NCBI RefSeq assembly: GCF_000426925.1
Contig: NZ_KE384716.1
Span: 114,850 to 147,621, forward strand
Reading direction: 5' to 3'
DNA: 32,772 bases
Source of the DNA: Dolichospermum circinale AWQC310F
Lineage (GTDB): Bacteria > Cyanobacteriota > Cyanobacteriia > Cyanobacteriales > Nostocaceae
Shown here in pieces: positions 22,814 through 31,053 of the stretch (position 1 is the first letter of the stretch; the number at the start of each line of letters is the position of its first letter). A program made the position numbers and the translations under genes. Below the pieces are notes generated by a model. It saw only the letters and a program-made list of their open reading frames with translations. It searched no databases and was not told where the DNA came from.

Positions 22814-23704
22814 ATGGAAAAACATCAAGAAGATAGCACCAGTAAAATATTTAATGCTGACTTAGCTTTTGTTGCGCTCTGTTTCTGCATAGTTTTATTT
22901 GGATTTGGTTACACCCTGACAATTTTACCAGAAATCGCCAAATCTCAGTTAATTTATCAAACACGAACTTGCATTACTGGTGGTTGGAAATTTGCATTAA
23001 TTCTCACACATATTCTCACTTTTGCCCTGATTCCCTTAGCAATGAGAATTTTTTATGCAGGGTTGAAAAATTTGGGATTGGGATTCAAAGTTATTTTTGC
23101 TTCTCAACTAGGTCTAGCTTTTGTGATGGTGGCGATCACTGCTGAAATTGGTTGGCACGTTACCCAATGTTGGTATTATGCTAACGACTTTACAATGCTG
23201 AATTTCATGTTCTACTTTTTCTTGATTTCATCATTTGTATTTTGGTCAGATGGCTTAGTTATCAAAACAACAATCTTCACCAGAATAGTTAACATTTTGT
23301 TTGCTATCAGTTTATTAGTTATCTCCATTTTATACCCTTTAGGTTATCAAGCGAATAACCCTAGTTTTAAAGTTCCAATATATATCGCATTGACTGTAGT
23401 TTTTGGAGTTTTGACTTATCGAGGTTATAAGCTACTCAAAGATTGGAAAATTATCCTCGTTCCTTTCTTTTCAGTGGGAGTTAACTTATCTTTTGTATTT
23501 CTCTTAGATAAATATGGTGGCAATCCCTATACAGACCCCCAAGTTGCTTTCAATGCTTTATTTCATATCCTCCATGACTTAGGTGGGACGCAAGCCGGAG
23601 TAGCTATTTTCACTTGGTTAGTCTACGACAAAGGCATTACTCAATTTAGAAACAAAACTCAGGAAACATTAACTAACCAAAAAGTATTAGCAACCAAAAA
23701 TTAG
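22814..23704 (+). CDS. Polytopic membrane protein, function unknown, first gene of a two-gene cassette
   Basis: A 296-residue protein with about eight membrane helices, starting with FVALCFCIVLFGFGYTLTIL and ending with a helix in HDLGGTQAGVAIFTWLVY. Histidines lie in or beside membrane segments (LTHILTF, GWHVTQCWYY, FHILHDLGG). Clusters of membrane His and Asp are reminiscent of CREST-type membrane hydrolases, but spacing does not match well, so this is only a hint. The gene after it starts 35 bp downstream and encodes a membrane hydrolase, so they are probably co-transcribed and act together in the membrane. No signal peptide beyond the first helix. Family not recognised. Confidence 0.7.
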   Translation: MEKHQEDSTSKIFNADLAFVALCFCIVLFGFGYTLTILPEIAKSQLIYQTRTCITGGWKFALILTHILTFALIPLAMRIFYAGLKNLGLGFKVIFASQLGLAFVMVAITAEIGWHVTQCWYYANDFTMLNFMFYFFLISSFVFWSDGLVIKTTIFTRIVNILFAISLLVISILYPLGYQANNPSFKVPIYIALTVVFGVLTYRGYKLLKDWKIILVPFFSVGVNLSFVFLLDKYGGNPYTDPQVAFNALFHILHDLGGTQAGVAIFTWLVYDKGITQFRNKTQETLTNQKVLATKN

Positions 23705-23739
23705 TCACTACTTTCCTATCAAAATTTAACACTTTGCCA

Positions 23740-25836
23740 ATGAATAACATTTTTTCCATCATTTATCCCCTGGCACATCTGACTATAGCTGCAATGGCAT
23801 GGCTATTAATAAGTTGGGGAATTAGTCTGTGGAGAAAATCATCTAGTCTAGCGATGATTTTTACTCCCTTACTATTAGTTAGTCTCAGCTATGACAATTT
23901 TATTTTAGGCACAGGAAACTTCATTGGTGCAGGAGAAGTTTTAGAAAAACTCAGCATGATTCGCTTTCTCTTGCATTATTTAATTTTGCCATTGTTCATT
24001 GTTATTGGTGTGGAACTTGCTCACCGTGCAGGAGCAAAGTGGGCAAATACATTAGTCAGAGTTTTAGCTTGGGGAGTAGCATTTGCACTAGCTGGGATAG
24101 ATATTACCAAAAACTATATCGGACTGGAATTGAAACCAGAACTTTTTGCAGGAATCTTACGTTATGTTCCTGAAACCCTGAATGGACCACCAATTATTAC
24201 CATTGTAGTTAATTTATTCATGCTACTAATTGGTATTGGCATTTGGGTGAGACTGCAATGGCCAGTGTTATTTATTGGTACATTTATTGGTTTAATTGGT
24301 AATGCTGTTCCTTCATCAACATTCGGTACACTTCCAGGAAGTGGATCTGAATTTACTCTGGCTTTAAGTTTGTTGTTAACAGGGCAGACAATACAATTTA
24401 TCCGCAACCAACCTACTCAAAAACCAAAAGATACTGTTGCGGTAAATGTTGCCAATCGAGAAGCTTTAGAATGGGAACATACTATCTACAAAAATGGCTA
24501 CACAATTTACCAGTCAGGTAGTCACATTCAAGGTGATTTTATTCAAGTCTATGCTCCTAATGCTCCCTATCGTGATGACCAAGGAAAACTCAGATTAATT
24601 ACTTACTTACACGGCTTTGCTTTGTGTATGCCAAAATTCTATGAAGATCACCTAGAAGAATTGGTTAAACAAGGCTATTATATTGTTTTTCCCGACTTTC
24701 AAAAAAGCACCTATCCAGACGATATAGATCAGAAAACAGCAACCGCAGATGATCAAGAAGAGGATAAATTATCCTGGGGAAAAATTCTTCAAGGTATCAT
24801 TGCTAAAGGTAAGAACTTTAAACTAGGAGATACCTTGAGTGAAAAGCAAAATCAACGGCGTAAATTTATTGCCCGTAAATTAATCAAACCTACTTTCTTG
24901 AAATATCTGCGGGTTTCTGTAGCTTTATTGGTTTTTACTTTAGTAGTTAAAATCTTCTTTTCCTGGTTTAATCGCACCTATGGACAGAATCTCATCAAAC
25001 TCATTTCTACAGTTGGTTTAAGTCTTTTACATAGTCCCGTAGAATGGGTTGATCAAGCAATAGATATTACTGATTTAGCTTGGAAAAAGTTATCTGATCA
25101 TAATCCCAATATTGCCCAATCAGAGTTTGATTTTTATGTATTTGGTCATTCTTTGGGAGGATTATTAGCACTCAGTTGGCCGCTTTATCTTGAGCAAAGT
25201 CAACAAAAGTTTTTACCAAAACAAATTATTACTGCTGATCCTGCCCCAAGTACGGAAATGGGTATTCCCCAATCAGCTTTGTGGATTTTAAAACTGTTCA
25301 ATTCTCCCTTTGCAGAAAAACCAATTAACATCCGTACAATCGGTAGTCAGTTAACTTTACCCATTGGTATTTTACATGGTGTAGATGATAAAATTGTCAA
25401 ACCTGAATCTTGGGTTAAACCTGGATTTTTACAACAAAAATCCAATTTTGACTGCATAGCTAGTGAAGAGAAGAAAATCTATTTTTCACTTTCTAATAAG
25501 GAGTATGATCCTCCCTTAATTGCCTTTCATAATCAAGCCGTAACCGACACCAGTTATTTTGATGATGCGTTGTTTAAAAATTTCGGTGGAGTTAAGACAC
25601 AACCTAACCTTTATAACAAGGAATATATTTGGCCTGCTGTTGAATTAGTCGTGAAAAACCAAGCCAATGTTAACCAATTACTCGATAAATTTAACCCAGA
25701 TAGAAGTCCGATAATCATCACGGATACTTTGCCAGAAAAACCAATTAATTGGACATTGATAGCAATCGCTATCTTGGTTGGGCTAACTTTTTCGGGTTTA
25801 GCATACTGGTTATCGCATTCTTACACACCTGTGTAA
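23740..25836 (+). CDS. Membrane-embedded alpha/beta hydrolase with split catalytic domain
   Basis: A 698-residue protein. About six membrane helices fill residues 5-225 (for example MAWLLISWGISLW, LILPLFIVIGVELA, TIVVNLFMLLIGIGIWV). An alpha/beta hydrolase domain follows: ITYLHGFAL with the oxyanion-type HG at 291-292, the nucleophile elbow FGHSLGG with Ser471, HGVDDKIVKPESW with Asp549 or Asp550, and FHNQAV with His597, so a complete triad is in place. Between the HG motif and Ser471 lie about 180 residues, far more than usual, including a further membrane helix (about 388-410, VALLVFTLVVKIFF). A last helix (about 670-690) ends the chain. A lipase, esterase or peptidase on membrane substrates is likely. 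ATG 23740 is used rather than the TTG two codons upstream. Confidence 0.75.
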   Translation: MNNIFSIIYPLAHLTIAAMAWLLISWGISLWRKSSSLAMIFTPLLLVSLSYDNFILGTGNFIGAGEVLEKLSMIRFLLHYLILPLFIVIGVELAHRAGAKWANTLVRVLAWGVAFALAGIDITKNYIGLELKPELFAGILRYVPETLNGPPIITIVVNLFMLLIGIGIWVRLQWPVLFIGTFIGLIGNAVPSSTFGTLPGSGSEFTLALSLLLTGQTIQFIRNQPTQKPKDTVAVNVANREALEWEHTIYKNGYTIYQSGSHIQGDFIQVYAPNAPYRDDQGKLRLITYLHGFALCMPKFYEDHLEELVKQGYYIVFPDFQKSTYPDDIDQKTATADDQEEDKLSWGKILQGIIAKGKNFKLGDTLSEKQNQRRKFIARKLIKPTFLKYLRVSVALLVFTLVVKIFFSWFNRTYGQNLIKLISTVGLSLLHSPVEWVDQAIDITDLAWKKLSDHNPNIAQSEFDFYVFGHSLGGLLALSWPLYLEQSQQKFLPKQIITADPAPSTEMGIPQSALWILKLFNSPFAEKPINIRTIGSQLTLPIGILHGVDDKIVKPESWVKPGFLQQKSNFDCIASEEKKIYFSLSNKEYDPPLIAFHNQAVTDTSYFDDALFKNFGGVKTQPNLYNKEYIWPAVELVVKNQANVNQLLDKFNPDRSPIIITDTLPEKPINWTLIAIAILVGLTFSGLAYWLSHSYTPV

Positions 25837-25846
25837 TCGCAATTTT

Positions 25847-25874
25847 GTAGAGACGTTTTAAAGATCGTCTCTTT
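25847..25874 (+). terminator. Hairpin after the hydrolase gene, GTAGAGACG palindrome family
   Basis: AGAGACG and CGTCTCT pair around TTTTAAAGAT, 10 bp after the hydrolase stop codon, followed by TTATATA. The GTAGAGACG arm is shared with the 28-bp palindromes at 29881 and 31313, so this is a dispersed repeat that probably also ends the transcript. Confidence 0.55.
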
Positions 25875-26045
25875 ATATAGTATAACGTCACTTAATTGTT
25901 ATTATAGTTAATCTCCTCAACTAATGATAAAATAGGTGCGGATGTTTAATAAATCCATAGGGCAAATAAATGTAGATAATTGACAGATACACTAATTACA
26001 TAGCCTGTGTTCTTTAAGAACCAAGATATTTTCTAATAATGACGA

Positions 26046-26083
26046 TCGCTCTCCCCAATCAGATAAATTGGAATAAAGAGCGA
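26046..26083 (-). terminator. Hairpin downstream of cruG
   Basis: TCGCTCT (26046-26052) pairs with AGAGCGA (26077-26083), with an inner CCAAT/ATTGG stem. It lies about 30 bp after the leftward cruG stop codon. A T tract is weak, so the terminator call is tentative. Confidence 0.4.
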
Positions 26084-26110
26084 TACCCTCAGTCAGCGCC
26101 CTAAATGGCA

Positions 26111-27280
26111 TTAATCACCATATTTCCGCCCGCGCCATTCTTTGGGAGTGCGGAGGGCAGATAAAAAGATTCGCAGCACCGCTAGGGGGTCAGTCAAGGG
26201 GGAAAGCCAGAATAACCAACCAGCGGTGGCATCCTGTCGATCATAAGAGGGAGCGATCGCTAATAATAAAGCAAAACGAATCACCACCAGAAATATATTT
26301 AATTCTAACAATAGCAGTGCCGGCAGTGAGGGAAGCAAAGGGGGAAACAGGAAATAACCCAGTAAAATCAATAGTGGTAAACCCTGCACCGCAGACAATA
26401 ACCATAAATCACCCCAAACTTGAGCGCGGGAAGTTGCGTCTTTCAAATCTAGGCTACGTCCCCATTCTTTCCAGGTTTCTAAAGCCCCTTCATACATTCG
26501 CACCTTTAGCACCTTTCCCCCGTCTAAAAAGCCCACTTTAAAGCCATGAGAGGCAATATTCCGGGCTAAGGTGACATCATCACAAAAAGAACCTTTAGCG
26601 CTGCTGTAACCATTCACAGCCTTTAACACAGACCGACGACACAAAAAACACTGGCCGTTAGCCATGACCCGTTCGGGTTGTTCAGTATAAATCCCCGTAG
26701 GATCAAATCTATACAGTAATGTCATTAACAAAGCTGGTTGTAATAAACATTCTCCCGGATATTTGAGAATAAATTGCGGTGATAAAGATACTAAATCATA
26801 ACCTTGAGCGATCGCAGTTTTCACCAAACTCGCCACTAAACCGGGGTGGGGTTGAATATCTGCATCCATTCCCAAAAACCACTCACTGCCCTCGGAAGTA
26901 AATAAAAAGCCATTATGTAAAGCCCAAGGACGACCGACCCAGCCGGCTGGTAAGGGATCATCTGTCATTAATTTAAAGCGGGGATCTGTTAATGCTGCGG
27001 TTTTCACTAGGTCGGGAGTACCATCTTGTGACTTACTATCAACAACAATAATTTCTCTAACTTCGTAACTTTGGCGACTTAAACCGGCTAACAGCGGGCT
27101 AATTCGTAATGCTTCGTTAAGTGTCGGTACAACCACACTCACAGTTCCCAAGAGTTCTGGTGTGGGTTGTTGTGGTTTTAAAGCTGGATAACGTCCTGGT
27201 CCTTTGAGTAAACGAGAAAGTAAAATCGCCGTGGCAGGGACTTGGACCAGTAGCAGGAGGAGAGGAATAATATTTAGCAA
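26111..27280 (-). CDS. cruG: Family 2 glycosyltransferase, CruG-like carotenoid glycosyltransferase
   Basis: A 389-residue membrane-associated glycosyltransferase: one N-terminal helix, then VVVPTLNEALRI, IIVVDSKSQDGT, LGMDADIQPHPG with the metal-binding DAD, and GSFCDDVTLARNI; two or three C-terminal helices follow (LLILLGYFLFPPLL, LLELNIFLVVIRFALLL). CruG glycosylates the 2'-hydroxyl of myxol, and the CruF hydratase gene lies 1 kb upstream on the same strand, which makes this assignment likely. Only a TTG (27280) is available as a start in the right place, since the next Met is far inside the first domain. A HigB/HigA pair separates it from cruF. Two HIP1 octamers are inside the gene. Confidence 0.8.
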   Translation of the reverse strand: MLNIIPLLLLLVQVPATAILLSRLLKGPGRYPALKPQQPTPELLGTVSVVVPTLNEALRISPLLAGLSRQSYEVREIIVVDSKSQDGTPDLVKTAALTDPRFKLMTDDPLPAGWVGRPWALHNGFLFTSEGSEWFLGMDADIQPHPGLVASLVKTAIAQGYDLVSLSPQFILKYPGECLLQPALLMTLLYRFDPTGIYTEQPERVMANGQCFLCRRSVLKAVNGYSSAKGSFCDDVTLARNIASHGFKVGFLDGGKVLKVRMYEGALETWKEWGRSLDLKDATSRAQVWGDLWLLSAVQGLPLLILLGYFLFPPLLPSLPALLLLELNIFLVVIRFALLLAIAPSYDRQDATAGWLFWLSPLTDPLAVLRIFLSALRTPKEWRGRKYGD

Positions 27281-27380
27281 TTCTAACCTTGACTTTTTGT
27301 ATAAAGTAGCTAGTTTACATCTTCTCGCAATTTGTGTAAATTAATTTAACAATAATTTGTTTTTAATCTAGGCTACAAGA

Positions 27381-27791
27381 CTAATCCAAAAATACTTGAG
27401 GTTGAACTTGAAAACGTTGTGCTAACTGTTGAACTTGACTCAGAGTTAGTGCTTGATGTTTATTTAAAATAGCTTCTATTGTTGCGGATGTACCAATTTC
27501 AGGCAAATCTGATAAACATAATCTATGTTCCTCCATTAAATAAGCCAATACATCACTACCGCTACAATTAGGGATAGAATAATGCTCTTTCTCATAAACC
27601 TCAATCAGCGTCCCTAAGGTATCAAGCAAATTATAAAGAGGATGCTGTTCATTTGTGCCAATTTCATCAATCAAATTATTTAATAGCTCGATTGCTTGCT
27701 CATATTCGTCTTCATTACGAATTATCAGCAGTGGTGCGATCGCATTCCAATGAGTATTAATATCTGGGGGAAGTGTGATTAACTTTTCCAT
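27381..27791 (-). CDS. higA: HigA-type antitoxin with C-terminal helix-turn-helix
   Basis: A 136-residue protein. The N-terminal half is acidic and helical (RNEDEYEQAIELLNNLIDEIG), and the C-terminal half contains a helix-turn-helix region: SGSDVLAYLMEEHRLCLSDLPEIG, TIEAILNKHQALTLSQVQQLAQRF. This is the layout of the longer HigA antitoxins, which neutralise a HigB ribonuclease and repress their own operon. It overlaps the upstream toxin gene by 13 bases on the same strand, so the pair is translationally coupled with the toxin first. One HIP1 octamer lies in the gene. The pair sits between cruF and cruG and has no evident role in carotenoid synthesis. Confidence 0.85.
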   Translation of the reverse strand: MEKLITLPPDINTHWNAIAPLLIIRNEDEYEQAIELLNNLIDEIGTNEQHPLYNLLDTLGTLIEVYEKEHYSIPNCSGSDVLAYLMEEHRLCLSDLPEIGTSATIEAILNKHQALTLSQVQQLAQRFQVQPQVFLD

Positions 27792-28066
27792 CTGTCTTTG
27801 TCGTATTCTGAATGGGTTAAGATATAACGAATATAAACCTTCTGACGATTAAAATGAATTGAAGCAATTAATCTATATTTGTTACCACCAATATTAAACA
27901 CAATTAAATTAGCGACAAGATCAGCATTGGGAAAAACAGAACGTAATTCTTCAAAACTCTGAAAGCTTACCGATTCTATAATTTTGAGCCAACGAATCAG
28001 CGCAGTTTCACTGTCAGGATACTCTTGCCAAAATTGACGCAACACTTTACGAGAAATAACGTGCAT
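27779..28066 (-). CDS. higB: HigB-type mRNA interferase toxin
   Basis: A 95-residue RelE-superfamily toxin. It begins MHVISRKVLRQFWQEYPDSE, the typical HigB N-terminus, and has VFNIGGNKYRLIASIHFNRQKVYIRYILTH, the central strands with the Lys/Arg/His residues used for ribosome-dependent mRNA cleavage, then HSEYDKDRW at the end. The length is normal and the frame is intact, so the toxin is probably active. Toxin-first gene order and the 13-bp overlap with the antitoxin are typical of higBA. The promoter should lie in the 28067-28248 gap; no clear boxes or operator were picked out there. Confidence 0.88.
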   Translation of the reverse strand: MHVISRKVLRQFWQEYPDSETALIRWLKIIESVSFQSFEELRSVFPNADLVANLIVFNIGGNKYRLIASIHFNRQKVYIRYILTHSEYDKDRWKS

Positions 28067-28248
28067 AATTTAGTGGACTTATTAAGTATTGCCATATTTT
28101 ATAAATGTGATTATATCACTCTCATTATTCAAACATAGCTAAAAGTTTCTAAACATGAATCTGTGTGGCATTTTCAGCTTTCTTCTTGTGTAATTAGGAA
28201 AGAGGTAAATAATTTAATTTCTTCTCCCTCTTTCCTCGTCTCTCTTCC

Positions 28249-29157
28249 CTACTTAAAAGCAACCTTCACATTAGTAACAGCAACTTCCTGAGTAGCTGCT
28301 TCCATATTCACTGTTGCAGGTGCGCTAGAACCTTTAGACCACAGCAGCACAGCAGGAGCGACACCCAGAGCTAAACCTAGTAATACAGGAATGGGAAACC
28401 CAGCGGCTAAACTCATGACTGTGGCAAAACCAAAGTTACCTAAATAAACTAATAAAGGTACATTCAATTGGTAATAGTCTAATTTAATCGGGTTTTGACT
28501 CCATAATAAAGCCGCTACAGTCATGAATAAAGCACCAGTACCCATCCAACCGACAAAGTTTTGGTAAGGCATACCAAAGAAAGCGCCTGGTTCGTGCCAA
28601 TACCAGAAAGGCAGGGAAGTTTGACTCATGGCTGGGTCAAGGACAAAATCCCAGGAGGTGAGTAGTAAAGCACCTAAAACAATTGCACCAATTTGACGAA
28701 ACAAGCTAGGTTTTTTATCTACTTGTAAACCCGCACGGGCTAATACATAAGATACACATCCTACATAAAACCATGAAAGGGGAATTGTAAAAGGCACTAA
28801 ACCAGAAATTTTATAACCTAAGCCACTCAAATAGCTATAGCCTCCAAAGGGAAAGCCTGTACTAGTTCCTAATAATTCACTAGTTAGGGAAATTGATAAG
28901 GATGGTATTAAAAATCCTAAAGTGCGTGCCAAACCTAAAGTTCGGTAAGCATAGAGGAACACTCCCAACGCCCCGAAAATCATATATACCACACCACCAC
29001 CTGCCATACTCCACTGCATGACGGTCTCACCTGCTGCGGATAAGCTGACAAGCAATTCAGCATTGGGAATCACAATTAATATCCCCAGCAGTCCAAATAC
29101 CATAGAAACGATATGACCAATTAGGCTTATACGCTCGACGATAACAAGTTGTCTCAT
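28249..29157 (-). CDS. cruF: CruF-like carotenoid 1',2'-hydratase
   Basis: A 302-residue membrane protein with about eight helices, of the carotenoid-biosynthesis (DUF422) family. In cyanobacteria CruF hydrates the psi end of gamma-carotene on the way to myxol glycosides. Seen motifs include IFGALGVFLYAYRTLG, TSELLGTSTGFPFGGYSYLSGLGYKI (the long conserved loop with GxPFGxYxY), VPFTIPLSWFYVG and DFVLDPAMSQTSLPFWYWHEPGAFFGMPYQNFVGW. ATG 29157 has AAGGA six bases upstream, better than the TTG two codons earlier. cruG lies downstream on the same strand, beyond the toxin-antitoxin pair, so the two may once have been adjacent. Confidence 0.88.
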   Translation of the reverse strand: MRQLVIVERISLIGHIVSMVFGLLGILIVIPNAELLVSLSAAGETVMQWSMAGGGVVYMIFGALGVFLYAYRTLGLARTLGFLIPSLSISLTSELLGTSTGFPFGGYSYLSGLGYKISGLVPFTIPLSWFYVGCVSYVLARAGLQVDKKPSLFRQIGAIVLGALLLTSWDFVLDPAMSQTSLPFWYWHEPGAFFGMPYQNFVGWMGTGALFMTVAALLWSQNPIKLDYYQLNVPLLVYLGNFGFATVMSLAAGFPIPVLLGLALGVAPAVLLWSKGSSAPATVNMEAATQEVAVTNVKVAFK

Positions 29158-29273
29158 GATCAATCCTTAATGATATGCCAGTTGGCTATTCAACTGCTAA
29201 CAGTTTACAAATATTTATCAACATATTTAACCAAATGTTGATTTTTATTCTCTCAAAATGGAATTAGGGGTGG

Positions 29274-29310
29274 AATTTACCATCAAGAAACCTGATGGGT
29301 TAGGTAAATT
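29274..29310. other. 37-bp palindrome between cruF and a divergent gene
   Basis: CCATCA (29280-29285) and TGATGG (29293-29298) pair around AGAAACC, and the outer arms AATTTA and TAAATT extend the symmetry. It lies in the shared upstream region of cruF and the rightward membrane-protein gene, where an operator or RNA hairpin could act. No consensus recognised. Confidence 0.4.
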
Positions 29311-29425
29311 TGTGAAATAATGAATGCAACCGATATTCAAAATACCAGTATATTACGATTTGTAACTGATTAAGGTACAGAACTTTCACCTTTATTCACT
29401 CTGTTTTATTCCTGACTGCTGCTAT

Positions 29426-29851
29426 ATGTCAATTTTGAAAAAGATCCCTTGGTTCTCCCTGACACTCGTATTACTGAGTTACAGTACATTGGGCTGGATG
29501 ATATTTGAAGAAAAAGCCCCTTGGTATATATGGCTGCTAACTGTGGTAACTATCCTGCTGTCCCTAATCTGTTTTACCAACCCTTGGTTAAAAATAAACG
29601 AGTATGCCAGCATTTTGTTCAAGTCCAGTGCTAGGGCTTTTGGTGTAGCTATCTTAGCAGCTTTCCTATTTTTTCTCATGGTTGCCTGGTTTCGGGTGTT
29701 TCTTGACATTTTACTCATTTTGTGCGCGACTATTTTAGCGAGAATAGATTTCCAAACACTGGACTTAAAACCAACGCTCGCTTTTGGCTGTATATCCTTT
29801 TTTGCAGTTGTAGGTTTAGCACTGGGCGCATTTATCAAGCTTTATATATGA
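29426..29851 (+). CDS. Small four-helix membrane protein, function unknown
   Basis: A 141-residue protein with four probable membrane helices: FSLTLVLLSYSTLGWMIF (about 10-27), WYIWLLTVVTILLSLICF (32-49), AFGVAILAAFLFFLMVAWFRVFLDILLILCATIL (71-104) and LAFGCISFFAVVGLALGAFI (118-137). Charged residues are few and lie in short loops. There is no ribosome-binding site of note before the ATG. It stands alone on the plus strand between cruF and the leftward rpmA, with a palindromic repeat 30 bp after its stop. Family not recognised. Confidence 0.7.
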   Translation: MSILKKIPWFSLTLVLLSYSTLGWMIFEEKAPWYIWLLTVVTILLSLICFTNPWLKINEYASILFKSSARAFGVAILAAFLFFLMVAWFRVFLDILLILCATILARIDFQTLDLKPTLAFGCISFFAVVGLALGAFIKLYI

Positions 29852-29880
29852 ACTACCCCATCTTAATTACTTTAAATATT

Positions 29881-29908
29881 GTAGAGACGCTCTATGGAAC
29901 ATCTCTAC
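29881..29908. repeat. 28-bp palindrome, GTAGAGACG family
   Basis: Arms GTAGAGACGCTC and GAACATCTCTAC enclose TATG. The two non-pairing positions on the plus strand become G-U pairs on the minus strand. The same 28-bp element is at 31313-31340. It lies between a rightward gene and the end of rpmA and may serve as terminator for either; plus-strand AATTTTT follows it. Confidence 0.65.
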
Positions 29909-29936
29909 AATTTTTAGTCAGATGATTAATCACTAA

Positions 29937-30221
29937 CTAGCTTGCTAACGCTTCTACCTCTGCTACCACCACTGGATAAACGCTAACTTTCTTCCGGCTT
30001 TTACCCTTTCTTTCAAAGGTAACTACACCGTCAACTAAAGCAAACAAGGTATCATCACTACCAATACCCACATTGTTACCAGGGTGAACCTTAGTACCAC
30101 GTTGACGAACCAAAATATTACCTGCGCGTACAGTTTGTCCACCGTAACTCTTTACACCTAGTCGTTGAGCATTTGAGTCACGACCGTTACGCGTACTACC
30201 TGTTCCCTTCTTATGAGCCAT
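29937..30221 (-). CDS. rpmA: 50S ribosomal protein L27
   Basis: A 94-residue L27 of normal cyanobacterial length. The N-terminus [19 protein letters not shown] is the highly conserved part that reaches toward the peptidyl-transferase centre, and [24 protein letters not shown] and [18 protein letters not shown] follow as in all L27 proteins. There is no Firmicutes-type cleavable N-terminal extension. AGAGGA lies a few bases before the ATG. It is downstream of rplU on the same strand, the usual rplU-rpmA pair, separated by a gap of about 100 bp that contains a heptamer repeat. Confidence 0.98.
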   Translation of the reverse strand: MAHKKGTGSTRNGRDSNAQRLGVKSYGGQTVRAGNILVRQRGTKVHPGNNVGIGSDDTLFALVDGVVTFERKGKSRKKVSVYPVVVAEVEALAS

Positions 30222-30290
30222 GGTTTCCTCTTTTTTATTTACTTTATGAATCCCAGTCCGCTAATTGTCTAGTTTAGGCTGGGAAAAAGA

Positions 30291-30325
30291 TAATTGGTAA
30301 TTGGTAATTATCAATTGTCAATTTT
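30291..30325. repeat. Heptameric short repeat between rplU and rpmA
   Basis: TAATTGG (30291-30297), TAATTGG (30298-30304) and TAATTAT (30305-30311) are followed by CAATTGT and CAATTTT, in the same 7-bp phase and reaching the stop codon of rplU. The two halves are also inverted relatives (TAATTG against CAATT), so a hairpin is possible. Confidence 0.6.
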
Positions 30326-30732
30326 TATGATTCCTCTGCGGTTTCTTCCACAAAGTCAGCATCAATAATTGGACTTTCAGCACCAGTAGGGGCTGCTTCG
30401 TAAGCTAAAACTTCGCCGTTGAGATTGATAGAATTAATCAAAAATCTGGTAATTTCCTGGCGGTGTCCCCGTTTTTTGCGGGTTTTCTTTTTAGGTTTCA
30501 TCTTATACACCAGGACTTTGCGACCTCTCAGGTGTCGCATAATTGTCCCTTCGACTGTTGCACCTTCTACTAAAGGTTGTCCAATGGAAAGTGCGCCGTC
30601 GTGGTTTACAAGCAATACAGCGTTAATGGTAACTTTTTCATCTGGTTCGGCGTTGAGTAGTTCAATGTCGTAAAAACGACCTGCTTCTACTTTGATTTGT
30701 TTTCCGCCAGTTTCAATAATTGCGTAGGTCAT
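30325..30732 (-). CDS. rplU: 50S ribosomal protein L21
   Basis: A 135-residue L21 that binds 23S rRNA near L20. [49 protein letters not shown] and [21 protein letters not shown](E) are the family signatures. The C-terminus has an acidic tail of about 30 residues ([21 protein letters not shown]) beyond the roughly 103-residue core seen in Escherichia coli; such tails occur in cyanobacterial L21. AAGGA lies eight bases before the ATG. A strong promoter is 130 bp upstream, leaving a leader of about 125 nt. It is followed by rpmA. Confidence 0.97.
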   Translation of the reverse strand: MTYAIIETGGKQIKVEAGRFYDIELLNAEPDEKVTINAVLLVNHDGALSIGQPLVEGATVEGTIMRHLRGRKVLVYKMKPKKKTRKKRGHRQEITRFLINSINLNGEVLAYEAAPTGAESPIIDADFVEETAEES

Positions 30733-30863
30733 TAAATCGTCCTTGAGGTTGCCGTACAGGTAGCTGGCTATAATCTTCTATAGAGACGCTATTATTTACA
30801 GCTTTTGCCAGCTTTTGCAGTATGTCTACCTGGTCCGAGCCGGAATTAGACAGACAATCTAAT

Positions 30864-30893
30864 ATATTAGATGATTGATAGCTAATTAGTCAA
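30864..30893 (-). promoter_or_regulatory. Promoter of the rplU-rpmA operon
   Basis: On the minus strand TTGACT (30893-30888) and TAATAT (30869-30864) are 18 bp apart. The predicted start is near 30857, about 125 nt before the rplU ATG. The leader contains TGTCTA/TAGACA arms with an inner CCG/CGG, so it may fold. Confidence 0.65.
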
Positions 30894-30999
30894 GCTTTTA
30901 TTAAATAAAATTATAATTTGTTGGATTTTTAGCGGATTTCCGAAAAGGTAATTTTTGGGTTTGTAGTTAATCCTGACACAGACGGAATAAAAATCAATC

Positions 31000-31030
31000 A
31001 ATCTGAGCGACTTGTACGGTTGCTCAGATT
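31000..31030. terminator. Hairpin terminator with 9-bp perfect stem
   Basis: AATCTGAGC (31000-31008) and GCTCAGATT (31022-31030) pair perfectly and extend inward by three further pairs (GAC with GTT). Plus-strand TTCTT and minus-strand GATTGATTTTTA follow the two sides. The minus-strand direction would suit read-through from the RTX gene at 31442; the plus-strand direction would need an unseen transcript. Confidence 0.55.
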
Positions 31031-31053
31031 TTCTTACATATTCACTAACTAGG

